Source of the DNA: Branchiostoma floridae | Lineage: Eukaryota; Chordata; Leptocardii; Amphioxiformes; Branchiostomatidae | Assembly (NCBI RefSeq): GCF_000003815.2 | Contig: NC_049992.1 | Location: forward strand, 14,128,636 to 14,150,712 | Direction: 5' to 3' | Length of the DNA: 22,077 nt | Shown here: piece after piece, positions 9,301-15,276 of the stretch | Layout: each line of letters starts with the position of its first letter | How positions within the stretch are numbered: the first letter of the stretch is position 1 | Notes under the pieces: model-generated | Told to the model about the DNA's origin: nothing | The model's database searches: none | The model's input: only the letters and a program-made list of their open reading frames with translations | Program-made: the position numbers and the translations under genes

Positions 9301-10943
9301 CGCGGATGAGCGGGTTGGTATCCTCACAATCCTTCACGAACGTGTTGACGGCCATGATGGCCATGTCGGGCTGACTCTTGGCATAGTTCATCAGGTACAG
9401 GTACACCAGCTTTTTCAGTTCCAGGTTGTCCGTCTGGAGGGTAAAGGTTACAGCAGTGTAAGAAACACATACATATACATTGTTTCACACACATAAGGTA
9501 CAAGGTAATTATATTTTGTCAAAGGCAAATTTCAGGGTCTTTTTCCCACTCAGTACTGTCACTGTGTCCAACTTCTAAATTGCACTGAAACACTTTTAAA
9601 TCAAATAAACAACTAGTTCCTTACACTAGTTACAGTTTTACTTAGTAAGTTACAGGTGCACCATTGTTTAGACTACTATTATTAGTACACTGCTACTCTA
9701 ATTTAAAGGAGTCCTGAATTCGACCAGAGAGTGTTATTTTCTGATACTAGTGATAGATCTCATATATATCATAGTCATAGATATCAATGGAAGTATAACA
9801 TGCATGCTATTTCGCCAACATGGTATGTTAGGATTATAGGTCATGACCCCTGACCCCGAGGTCATGGGGCCTCGTGCGTTTGTCCGCCATCTTGTCTCCA
9901 TTTGTATGCACTGTAGAAGTCTTCATTAAATCGTCCTCGCAGCCAATTACCATCTTGAGTCTTCGTTGGTGTCTCTAACTGGCGTGGTGGCAGCGTCGGG
10001 TGTTCAGTACACCCACAGCTTATCTACAGCACCGCATCCGGCTATAGGAACACGCTAGACGACCGAGAATGGCGAGCGCCGCACCGAGGATCCCCAAGCA
10101 ATGGCAGCTCACTAAGACTGAGATCATCAACTCCTTCGAGAGCTGGCGGGCCAACCTCATCTACAGCTTGTCGCTCGACCGTAACTTCGCACCCTTCCTT
10201 GTGAACGGCATACATGTATGATAAAGTATCTACTAGTATCTACTAGTCTTCTTCTTCTAGTGTACATAAAAAATTTTAGTATTGTGCTAAACCCCCAAAA
10301 CACTATTTCATCAATCAAGTCATAAACAAAATTAATGAATATGAAAGTTCCCCTTGAGCAAATCGTGCACTGACCTGAAACCAATGAAATCATAAGTTAT
10401 AATTTGCTTCGGGATACTGCATGCAGCCTTTACAAATTTCAAACACAATCTGCATAAAGATTTTTCGCTGCGATTTTTCCAGACAATCAGTTACTGTTGT
10501 TATTGAATACTAGTAGTGACCCCTTTAGACTTGAGTTCGCGCACTGAGATTGTATTAACCACCTGCCAAATCATGATGGGCGTTGTCCGGGGTGGGAGGG
10601 GGGCACCCCTAGAACGTTCTTTTGTTACATTTTCACAAAATAATTCCACATATCTCTTCGACACATGTAAGCACAAAAGTCCTTTGCTTCCCTACTGGTG
10701 ATAACCGTTGATTAAACGTGACTAAAACATAGTCAAGAGGGAGTAAAATCTGTTTGAGTCTCTAACCTGCATACAGTTGACCACGTCCGGAAACAGCGCG
10801 CTGACATCCTTCCCCACTGTCATGGACGCGATCACCTTCTTCACAGCCTCCTTCTTCTTCTCCTTCTTGTCTGAGTTGAGCTCGCCCTTCAGTTCGAAGA
10901 TCTCACCCTTCTTTGTGGTGGTGAAGTACTTGGAATCCGTCAT
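166..10943 (-). CDS. AP1B1: AP-1/AP-2 complex subunit beta (beta-adaptin), 13 exons, C-terminus off the left edge
   Basis: This gene encodes the large beta subunit of the heterotetrameric clathrin adaptors AP-1 (trans-Golgi and endosome) and/or AP-2 (plasma membrane). The family binds dileucine cargo signals through the trunk and clathrin through the hinge. Reading the minus strand from ATG 10943, thirteen exons joined by GT-AG introns give 2113 nt, or 704 codons plus one base, with no stop. Residues 1-59 start [19 protein letters not shown], as in beta1-adaptin. The helical-repeat trunk runs to about residue 580 and includes [32 protein letters not shown] and [20 protein letters not shown] Gln/Pro/Met-rich hinge follows, with a clathrin-box-like LLSMD at about 641-645 and the conserved [10 protein letters not shown] at about 668-677. 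Vertebrate family members are about 940 residues, so roughly 235, including the ear, are missing to the left. Several invertebrates have one beta gene serving both AP-1 and AP-2, so the AP1B1 symbol is approximate: the N-terminus looks slightly more beta1-like. Exon 7 carries an anomaly described separately. Confidence 0.96.
364..683 (-). other. Intron 12, no feature seen
   Basis: AT-rich intron of about 320 bp between hinge exons 12 and 13. I see no element, conserved block or cryptic coding sequence. Confidence 0.8.
684..892 (-). CDS. AP1B1: beta-adaptin exon 12 (hinge, residues 569-638 plus one base)
   Basis: After acceptor CCACAG the exon completes a Ser codon and reads [15 protein letters not shown], which marks the trunk-hinge boundary in the family. 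A Pro/Gln/Ser-rich linker follows, including [17 protein letters not shown], ending MGDLL plus one base at donor GTAAGG. The linker is lineage-specific, as is usual for this hinge. Confidence 0.93.
893..1272 (-). other. Left part of intron 11, no feature seen
   Basis: Ordinary AT-rich intron sequence without recognisable repeats or coding potential, up to the inverted-repeat element that begins near 1287. Confidence 0.7.
1287..1619. mobile_element. MITE-like element with hairpin head and 12-bp inverted repeats (intron 11)
   Basis: A hairpin occupies 1287-1384: the left arm GAATACAACACGGTGTATTC pairs with GGAATACACCGCGTTGTATT, and both arms extend into CGTATCACCCGAGG and its complement. Immediately after it, TTTATGTCATAC (1386-1397) is the exact reverse complement of GTATGACATAAA (1608-1619). 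The interior has no plausible protein. This is a non-autonomous inverted-repeat element; the superfamily is not determined. Confidence 0.6.
1637..1905 (-). CDS. AP1B1: beta-adaptin exon 11 (residues 480-568)
   Basis: The exon begins [20 protein letters not shown] after acceptor CCCCAG and contains [20 protein letters not shown] and [10 protein letters not shown]. It ends ELICYIA plus two bases at donor GTGAGC. It is the end of the trunk and the longest coding exon here. Its acceptor lies within a 47/46 bp tandem duplication. Confidence 0.96.
1904..1996. repeat. Tandem duplication (47 and 46 bp) containing the exon 11 acceptor
   Basis: 1904-1950 and 1951-1996 are near-identical: each runs from ACCTGGG through GGGGGCACAT, GTGGCCATGAGAATAGAAA and the A-run to AAAG. 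On the gene strand each unit is a polypyrimidine tract plus CAG|GT, so the 3' splice site exists twice. Using the upstream acceptor (1952) would add 47 nt and shift the frame. Confidence 0.85.
2000..3039 (-). other. Remainder of intron 10, nothing recognised
   Basis: About 1 kb of AT-rich intron. The stretch 2650-2870 has higher GC and could be an old repeat, but it has no inverted ends or coding frame that I can support. Confidence 0.55.
3040..3158 (-). CDS. AP1B1: beta-adaptin exon 10 (residues 440-479)
   Basis: Acceptor CCTTAG is followed by two bases completing Asp, then [20 protein letters not shown] and [19 protein letters not shown], ending at donor GTAACC in phase 0. The extended reading past 3040 is intron. 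Confidence 0.96.
3232..3582. mobile_element. hAT-like MITE with GGTGCACCCA-rich interior (intron 9)
   Basis: The left end CAGGGCTCGAAAT and the right end ATTTCGACCCCTG are inverted repeats (12 of 13 bases). The 351 bp interior is studded with the short palindromic motif GGTGCACCCA. The CAGGG terminus is typical of hAT ends. A clean 8-bp target duplication is not visible (TTACTGAG versus ATGAGGAA), so the superfamily assignment is tentative. Confidence 0.6.
3673..3883. mobile_element. hAT-like MITE with degraded 8-bp target duplication (intron 9)
   Basis: Termini CAGGGCTGTCC and GGCAGCCCTG are inverted repeats. The flanking octamers CTTTACAC and CTTTATAA match at 6 of 8 positions, consistent with a worn hAT-type target duplication. 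Length is 211 bp with no coding capacity. The repeated TTTCTGCCCCA motif at both sides of the middle adds internal symmetry. Confidence 0.65.
3884..4628 (-). other. Left part of intron 9, possible old repeat at 3890-4180
   Basis: 3890-4180 has a higher GC content than the flanking intron and ends in a GCCCCCAGACCCCCC motif that resembles 21963-21974 in the right-hand tandem family. No inverted ends or protein domain can be supported. 4200-4628 is plain AT-rich intron. Confidence 0.35.
4629..4740 (-). CDS. AP1B1: beta-adaptin exon 9 (residues 403-439 plus one base)
   Basis: The exon encodes [20 protein letters not shown] then [17 protein letters not shown] and ends one base into the next Asp codon at donor GTAAGG. 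The acceptor is GAATAG. Matches to the family are near complete. Confidence 0.95.
4938..5084 (-). CDS. AP1B1: beta-adaptin exon 8 (residues 354-402)
   Basis: [20 protein letters not shown] follows acceptor ACACAG. The exon continues through [20 protein letters not shown] and ends LLDLIQTK at donor GTCAGT. It has 49 codons, phase 0 at both ends, and is among the most conserved parts of the trunk. Confidence 0.96.
5229..5545. mobile_element. Probable truncated CAGGG-type MITE (intron 7)
   Basis: The left end CAGGGTTGGACAAGTCCACT and repeated internal GGCAAGTG / CACTTGCCCGA motifs in both orientations suggest a small inverted-repeat element. The expected complementary right end (ending ACCCTG) is not found, so it is truncated or rearranged near 5545. 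Confidence 0.4.
5551..5654. repeat. 43-bp direct duplication, 61-bp spacing
   Basis: TTTAGAAATCTTGTGATATT plus the following ATTTCTGTATAATAAGGACACA occurs at 5551-5592 and again from 5612 to 5653. The second copy abuts the exon 7 donor side of intron 7. The two copies are essentially identical, so the duplication is recent or an assembly effect. Confidence 0.85.
5665..5782 (-). CDS. AP1B1: beta-adaptin exon 7 (residues 314-353), with a scrambled segment
   Basis: The exon reads [20 protein letters not shown], then [19 protein letters not shown], before donor GTCAGG. The family has KLEKLDIMIRLA followed by a Q-N-I-A-Q-like end, and all flanking residues match. Three single bases (each G on the coding strand) seem to be missing within about 25 bp: after the Lys AA, in the Met codon and in the Ala codon. 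The net loss is 3 nt, so the frame recovers, but about ten residues are replaced. This is either sequence error or a real frame-compensated change. Confidence 0.9.
5783..6349 (-). other. Intron 6 with a short degenerate tandem repeat
   Basis: Within 5990-6066 about 3.5 copies of a 19-22 bp unit (CCTACACTGTGATTTGG, CCTATGATGTGATTTGG and variants) occur in tandem. The rest of the intron shows nothing recognisable. Confidence 0.6.
6350..6527 (-). CDS. AP1B1: beta-adaptin exon 6 (residues 255-313)
   Basis: The exon starts after acceptor GCTAG by completing a Gly codon, then reads [20 protein letters not shown]. It continues through [20 protein letters not shown] and NINLIVQK and ends two bases into an Arg codon at donor GTATTT. 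The segment [16 protein letters not shown] is diverged but keeps family length. Confidence 0.95.
6528..7019 (-). other. Intron 5, no feature seen
   Basis: Strongly AT-rich intron with a short ATATAT run and a T-run near 6900. No element or coding sequence is supported. Confidence 0.75.
7020..7083 (-). CDS. AP1B1: beta-adaptin exon 5 (residues 234-254 plus one base)
   Basis: A 64-nt exon, too short for a stand-alone ORF call, encodes [21 protein letters not shown] between acceptor CCACAG and donor GTAATA. It ends one base into a Gly codon completed by exon 6. The match to the family sequence [16 protein letters not shown] is essentially exact. Confidence 0.93.
7273..7368. repeat. Small inverted-repeat segment (intron 4)
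   Basis: TTCAGGTCCAG near 7298 and GGACCTGAA near 7334 form an inverted pair, enclosed by GGCTAG and CTAGCC. This suggests a decayed hairpin element of about 100 bp. The family is not identified. Confidence 0.35.
7612..7716. repeat. Dispersed repeat family, copy B (intron 4)
   Basis: It shares with copies A and C the ATAATGTTCATTTTTCTAAT block, GGTCCAGAATCCGGTC, a GGTCC-A-rich segment and a terminal TACCAACCCCT. It is shorter in the middle than copy C. Confidence 0.5.
7765..7938 (-). CDS. AP1B1: beta-adaptin exon 4 (residues 176-233)
   Basis: The exon starts [12 protein letters not shown] after a TTAACAG acceptor and ends NYVPK before donor GTTTGT. It contains [13 protein letters not shown]. 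The loop [16 protein letters not shown] is one residue longer than I recall in vertebrate beta subunits, at a surface loop that varies in the family. Confidence 0.95.
7971..8577. repeat. Diverged direct repeat in intron 3
   Basis: About 7968-8093 and 8466-8577 share ACCCTGTA-AAGGGGAGGTAAA, ACTCA-ATTGGGTCT, TGATGTTAG-GGTCCCA and TTTTGTAAATATG-like blocks in the same order. A smaller shared piece, GTCAAACACAA, recurs at 8090 and 8296. These look like two old copies of one repeat inserted near each other. Confidence 0.6.
8600..8731 (-). CDS. AP1B1: beta-adaptin exon 3 (residues 132-175)
   Basis: [20 protein letters not shown] follows a GTACAG acceptor. The exon ends SDSNPM before donor GTAGGC, phase 0, and is 44 codons long. 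[11 protein letters not shown] is slightly diverged from vertebrates, as expected in this helix loop. Confidence 0.95.
8732..9217 (-). other. Intron 2, no feature seen
   Basis: AT-rich intron of 486 bp without recognisable repeats or coding sequence. Confidence 0.75.
9218..9433 (-). CDS. AP1B1: beta-adaptin exon 2 (residues 60-131)
   Basis: The exon begins [20 protein letters not shown] after a CTCCAG acceptor and ends CEPLRKCLK before donor GTTGGG, phase 0 at both ends. All 72 codons align without a gap to vertebrate beta1/beta2-adaptin recalled from general knowledge. It includes [14 protein letters not shown]. Confidence 0.96.
9434..9825 (-). other. Left part of intron 1, no feature seen
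   Basis: AT-rich intron sequence up to the start of the LTR-like fragment. No supported feature. Confidence 0.65.
9826..10221 (+). mobile_element. 5' fragment of a BEL/Pao-like LTR retrotransposon (LTR, primer site, start of gag), antisense in intron 1
   Basis: A short LTR-like segment runs from TGTTAG (9826) to CTAAC (9979), whose ends are inverted complements, and it contains an ATTAAA signal. Just downstream GTGGTGGCAGCG (about 9984-9995) looks like a primer-binding site. ATG at 10069 opens a 50-codon frame that includes [20 protein letters not shown] and [13 protein letters not shown], like the N-terminus of gag in BEL/Pao-type elements of marine invertebrates (from memory). Similarity stops at about 10210 and TGA follows at 10219. 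The element is a truncated remnant; the BEL assignment is an inference. Confidence 0.55.
10222..10766 (-). other. Right part of intron 1, no feature seen
   Basis: Intronic sequence with a G-rich stretch near 10580-10600. No element or regulatory motif is supported. Confidence 0.6.
10767..10943 (-). CDS. AP1B1: beta-adaptin exon 1 (residues 1-59)
   Basis: ATG at 10943-10941 opens [19 protein letters not shown] and the exon ends DVVNCMQ in phase 0, with donor GT at 10766-10765. The start is fixed by near identity to the family N-terminus. This exon carries the basic Lys-rich N-terminal helix region of the trunk. Confidence 0.96.
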
Positions 10944-11416
10944 TTTGACCTTCTTTTCTGGTGCGAAATTTGGAGGAAATGATCAAAATGGCGATCCCGC
11001 CCGGTGGTTTGACTGGGCATGCGTAAAGTACTTTGACCTTTAAGGTGGAGGGGATAAAATGGGTTTTCGGTCGATATTGATGTGAGATTTTCTTCAAGCC
11101 TGAAAGATGAATGAAGAGAAAGACGAATGAAATAGAAAACAAGTGATATCTAGATAAATTATGCAATAAAATGGTCAAATGTTTGTGTCATAATGCCGTA
11201 GCAAGAAAGTTAATGATATTACACGGAACCGTTGGAAACCCCCATCTTAGCTCACTATAACCTTTGACCGCCACGTTGTAATCAGCTGAGACGTGAGAGG
11301 GAGAACCAAAGCAAGCCGGCTTTCTTGGCAGAAAACAACGCAAAACTGTGCAGCAATCACGCGACTTTCTTCTCACGCTTCTGTGTAGATTACTCTAGAT
11401 TACCTACCTCATCGAG
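10944..11416. promoter_or_regulatory. Beta-adaptin 5' UTR/promoter region, possibly bidirectional
   Basis: This 473 bp lies between the beta-adaptin start codon (minus) and a tentative plus-strand first exon. It holds a YY1-like CAAAATGGCG at 10984-10993, a GGGCATGCGTA resembling half an NRF-1 site near 11013, and CpG-containing CACGCGACTTTC near 11359. No TATA box is obvious, as expected for a housekeeping gene. Transcription start sites cannot be placed from sequence alone. Confidence 0.45.
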
Positions 11417-11440
11417 ATGCCGCCCAGGATAACAGAACAG
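11417..11440 (+). CDS. Tentative first coding exon of a divergent gene (MPPRITEQ)
   Basis: ATG at 11417 encodes MPPRITEQ and ends CAG followed by GTAACA, a plausible phase-0 donor. The preceding sequence ATCGAG gives a purine at -3. No downstream exon is identified in the window, and eight residues do not identify a family. It could equally be chance; it is reported because of the compact head-to-head position. Confidence 0.25.
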
Positions 11441-11546
11441 GTAACAGATCAACACATCCGCTAAATAAACCCGTTCAGTTTTACAGAGATCAGAAGTCAA
11501 ACAGTTTTAATCATCTGGTGTATTTTGCCAGCCAGTCAGGTATATC

Positions 11547-11824
11547 TGAAAATTGAGACATGTTTGAAAGCAAATGGATCATGAATGTTAAGTCCTTTCC
11601 GAATTCTCCGATCGTGTCTCCCCCAACATGAACATGTTGGAGATAGAACACATCGTACGGAGTTCATTCAAATGAGATGCGTATATTCAAGACATTATAG
11701 AATGATTTCCATCACTCTGTATTATAAGCTGCTAACAACACCAATAATGAACCAAGGATAAAGAAAATGTTTCGTGCAGGATGTGTCACTCAAAATAATC
11801 GACACGGTGAAATTGTCTCCACCC
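11547..11824 (-). repeat. Left arm of a 280-bp inverted repeat pair
   Basis: Its reverse complement matches 14997-15276 over the whole length with scattered differences, for example GGGTGGAGACAATTTCACCG, GAGTGACACATCCTGC, ATTCTATAATGTCTTGAATA and GGAGACACGATCGGAGAATT. Homology stops sharply at both ends. Confidence 0.85.
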
Positions 11825-11923
11825 TTTTTTTAACCTCCTTGATAAGATGTATATAAGATTATAGATAGATATGAAATGAAACATACCAAACAGACGGGGA
11901 GGTAATAATTGTATCAAACCAAT

Positions 11924-12126
11924 CGTAAATGAATTCTGAAATGGAGTATTTTACAATGTTAAAAAAAAGGTTACTCGTCCCAGGGAGTCTAGCGGATTGA
12001 AGTGGTAGTTCGGTAGAATCCCCAAAGAATTCGCCAAGGCTCTTATGTGAAGTGACACAATGGCTAGATGGAGAGAACTACATAATACGTATCTTTTTGT
12101 TACGATGGCTTGGCCAGAGCCTATGT
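11924..12126 (+). repeat. Diverged 200-bp direct repeat, copy 1
   Basis: It aligns with 13146-13345 through CGTAAAT, TGAAATGGA-TATTTTA, TCGTCCCAGGGA, GAAGAATTCG-CAA-GCTCTT, AAGTGACA and TACGTAT-TTTTTGTTACGAT. The function is unknown; it is probably an old repeat. No inverted ends are evident. Confidence 0.75.
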
Positions 12127-12200
12127 TAAGAAACTATCATTGTATCAAAATTCCATCTGAATTTCCCGACACCTTCCGCTAAGATTTTGTATTTATTATG

Positions 12201-12334
12201 CTTGTTCCTATATAACTTATAACTACCGTTTTCATTTCATCACACCCAGCCAAGAAAACTCCCTTATAATATAAGGGAGTTTTCTTGGCTGGGTGTGAAA
12301 TGAAAACGGTAGTTATAAGTTATATAGGAACAAG
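12201..12334. repeat. Near-perfect 134-bp palindrome
   Basis: The left arm (12201-12268) and right arm (12270-12334) are exact complements apart from one 3-nt indel (left CATTTCATCACACCC versus right GGGTGTGAAATG), around a single central base at 12269. The middle is CCCTTATA-A-TATAAGGG. A further partial copy of the right arm, AATGAAAACGGTAGTTAT, follows directly at 12335-12352. Confidence 0.95.
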
Positions 12335-12352
12335 AATGAAAACGGTAGTTAT

Positions 12353-12654
12353 CGTTGTATTTCAATTGCCAAAATTTACCCCCGACGTTGCAGCCAACAG
12401 AAGGTTATAATCTGTCGTTTCTCCCAAGACATGTAACCCAATAGTGTTATCAAAATAAGTTACAACTTACGTTACCATATTCACACCACAGTATGTTTTG
12501 TGGAATATTTAACTCCCCCTGGCGTTCTAAAATCCTGCAAGACTAACTGCCTCTGTACGATTGACTGGAAAACTCTGTAGAAATGACTATAAACTCTAGT
12601 CTGCTTCGCTCTTGTTATTTTCTTTGACCAGTGTGCCCGAAAACGCGTGGATTC
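12353..12654. other. Unassigned sequence, nothing recognised
   Basis: About 300 bp of AT-rich sequence between the palindrome and repeat copy C. No gene or element is supported. Confidence 0.6.
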
Positions 12655-12790
12655 CTGATCATATAATCCGTTTTTTTTCTAATAGGTCCAACATTCGGTC
12701 CACCGACTTTTTTAGGTCCGGTTTTTCCGGACCAGTACAATAAGAAAAACCGGTTTTGTACCGGTACACCGAACCGATACCCACCCCTAA
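12655..12790. repeat. Dispersed repeat family, copy C (longest copy)
   Basis: It contains TTTTTTCTAATAGGTCCAAC, GGTCCGGTTTTTCCGGACC (itself a hairpin), ACAATAAGAAA, GTACCGGTACACCG and the terminal GATACCCACCCCTAA. Copies A and B share these blocks in order with internal losses. Confidence 0.55.
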
Positions 12791-13059
12791 TGCAGACAGA
12801 TGTTTTTATACCCCCCAAAATATCGCTTAGTACGGATTCCTCTTCTTTCATATTTCGATCTAAGTCATCCAAGAAAATGAAATGAATTCTAAGAGGTTGT
12901 AACATACTTGATTATACAAATATATTTTGATCGAATGGCAAAACTTGGCTAGCTGACGCTGCTCAATCTAATAAAAAGTAAGGACCATGCCGGAAGTTGA
13001 GCCAGGAACACTATACCGACCCATTAACACTGCGTCCCTGGGAGCGGACGGGAAAAACA

Positions 13060-13130
13060 CCTCACCTCACCTCACCTAGTCCCATCCTCATCAGGAGGGT
13101 CGGGGACTATGGTTGCCTTCCGCACAAGTG
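13060..13130 (-). mobile_element. Probable LINE 3' end with pentamer tail
   Basis: On the minus strand a frame reads KATIVPDPPDEDGTR then TGA (13074-13072), followed directly by (AGGTG)n, about three repeats. A short acidic C-terminus, a stop and a short tandem tail are characteristic of 5'-truncated non-LTR retrotransposons. The upstream frame is soon lost, so only the last residues remain. The clade is not determined. Confidence 0.4.
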
Positions 13131-13145
13131 GAAAAACAACACAAC

Positions 13146-13345
13146 CGTAAATAAACTTTGAAATGGAATATTTTATAATTTAGAAAGAAAAAGATAATTC
13201 GTCCCAGGGAATCCCATGGATTGACGTGGTATTTCCGAAAAATCCCCGAAGAATTCGTCAAAGCTCTTGATTAAAGTGACATGACAGCCAGGCGGAACAA
13301 AATGATACGTATTTTTTGTTACGATCGCTTGGCTAGATCCTATGC
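13146..13345 (+). repeat. Diverged 200-bp direct repeat, copy 2
   Basis: Partner of 11924-12126, with the same block order and about 1.22 kb between copies. The palindrome, repeat copy C and the LINE remnant lie between them. Confidence 0.75.
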
Positions 13346-13414
13346 AGCTAAAAATAAATAGTATCGCCCAGACCGAGATGCTTTGCGCTTGTTGGTTGCC
13401 TAGGTAACACGTGG

Positions 13415-13720
13415 GCAAGCAGCGCGCATGCGTGCATATTTTGTTTAGCCGCGTCATTCGAACAACAATCGTGTTTACAGTCGGGCCGTTTCTTTCAGCT
13501 CCTTATTTACAACCTGCGTCACTACTTGTTTAGATTCAGCGAGTCAGCCTTTGGGAAGCTGTGGTTAAGTCACACATAGTACAAGGTATGAATTCTGTTT
13601 TGTAATGTCTATCATTTATTTTCAGCTACGTACGCCGTAAATAGATTGGTTAGATATAGTAGAAAATGTTACGGTGTCGGCGGAGCATTTCCACGTATCG
13701 CTTGTAAGTTTACTACTCGC
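13415..13720 (+). promoter_or_regulatory. Candidate CpG-containing promoter or non-coding exon
   Basis: GCGCGCATGCGTGC near 13420-13433 is close to the NRF-1 consensus. About 130 bp later CACATAGTACAAG is followed by GTATGA, and CGCTTGTAAGT appears near 13700, both donor-like. No coding sequence accompanies them. This could be a promoter of an unseen gene or chance. Confidence 0.25.
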
Positions 13721-13859
13721 TCCTCCAAACTACCAAACTAAATCATCAGTTTTCGTTGTAAGTTCTTTGTAAATAAGTAATCATCTACTACTAGCTTTGT
13801 ATCGCTGCGTCAAAAATGTTTGTTTACACAAAATATGTTGTTTACGCTGTGCAAATGCT

Positions 13860-14360
13860 GGGCTCTGTAATGAGGTAACGCACGTCGTGCGACTTTCTAT
13901 TCGGTTATAATGAGGAATTGTACGCCCGACCTCGCAAAGCATTGTGCGTTGCAAAATAGCGGCTATGATGTTCCAATCTACCGCTGTAGACTCCTGTTTT
14001 TTTAAAGGAAATTTACGCATTTCAAGTCCGACGTTTGCGACACGTTACTCATCGTATCAATGTGCTCCGTTTTACGCCACCGCTTTCCGCTTCTTGTGTA
14101 CATGGATTACGTGCCAATTCGGGTTGCTTTGAGGTCATGCACGTGTCTGTTGGCTACGCGAGGTACCTCGGCACGCGCAATGTTGCAATGTCCGCCGCTA
14201 TGCCCGTCGCTTTTGCGCCCACGAAAACGCGTGTCCGTTCTGTGCACAAGCGTGCGAAGTCAGCACGGGGCGAGGTAATGCACGCGTTCGGAGTTTGCGT
14301 GAAGTTGCTCAAAACTCGTCAATCGGCACGAAACGTGCTATTCTTCAAGCGACGCTATCT
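13860..14360. other. CpG-rich unrecognised sequence ending at an assembly gap
   Basis: Composition changes sharply from AT-rich to CpG-rich. A motif GAGGTnAyGCACG recurs near 13871, 14131 and 14272, and GCAAnGTTGCAA/GCGTTGCAAAAT-like pieces recur, hinting at a decayed tandem repeat. An open plus frame of about 108 codons from 14035 runs into the gap but matches no family I know, so no gene is called. Confidence 0.4.
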
Positions 14361-14932
14361 NNNNNNNNNNNNNNNNNNNNNNNNNNNNNNNNNNNNNNNN
14401 NNNNNNNNNNNNNNNNNNNNNNNNNNNNNNNNNNNNNNNNNNNNNNNNNNNNNNNNNNNNNNNNNNNNNNNNNNNNNNNNNNNNNNNNNNNNNNNNNNNN
14501 NNNNNNNNNNNNNNNNNNNNNNNNNNNNNNNNNNNNNNNNNNNNNNNNNNNNNNNNNNNNNNNNNNNNNNNNNNNNNNNNNNNNNNNNNNNNNNNNNNNN
14601 NNNNNNNNNNNNNNNNNNNNNNNNNNNNNNNNNNNNNNNNNNNNNNNNNNNNNNNNNNNNNNNNNNNNNNNNNNNNNNNNNNNNNNNNNNNNNNNNNNNN
14701 NNNNNNNNNNNNNNNNNNNNNNNNNNNNNNNNNNNNNNNNNNNNNNNNNNNNNNNNNNNNNNNNNNNNNNNNNNNNNNNNNNNNNNNNNNNNNNNNNNNN
14801 NNNNNNNNNNNNNNNNNNNNNNNNNNNNNNNNNNNNNNNNNNNNNNNNNNNNNNNNNNNNNNNNNNNNNNNNNNNNNNNNNNNNNNNNNNNNNNNNNNNN
14901 NNNNNNNNNNNNNNNNNNNNNNNNNNNNNNNN
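14361..14932. other. Assembly gap (572 N)
   Basis: Run of N. Any reading frame across it is meaningless. Confidence 1.
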
Positions 14933-14996
14933 ATTATTGTTCAGATGCCGGTCGTGTTATGGCAAAAAGAGAACCTACCGAATGTGTAGTTTGGAT

Positions 14997-15276
14997 GGGT
15001 GGAGACAATTTCACCGCGTCGATCAATTTGAGTGACACATCCTGCACGAAACATTTTCTTTATCCTTGGTTGATTATTGGTGTTATTAGCAGCTTATGAT
15101 ACAGAGTGATGGAAATCATTCTATAATGTCTTGAATATACGCATGTCTTTTGAATGAACTCCGTACGATGCGTTCTATCTCCAACATGTTCATGTCGGAG
15201 GAGACACGATCGGAGAATTCGGAAAGGACTTAAAACATTCATGATCCATTTGTTTTCAAACATATCTCAATTTTCA
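14997..15276 (+). repeat. Right arm of the 280-bp inverted repeat pair
   Basis: Reverse complement of 11547-11824. Its right two thirds are also related to the adjacent direct repeat at 15340-15605, so the family is present three times. Confidence 0.85.

Noticed and set aside
10777-11043. 88-codon plus frame over exon 1 and the promoter
   Set aside because: Antisense shadow of beta-adaptin exon 1.
14035-15099. 354-codon and 246-codon frames across the N gap
   Set aside because: Most of their length is N; only about 108 and 22 codons are real sequence before the gap, without recognisable homology.
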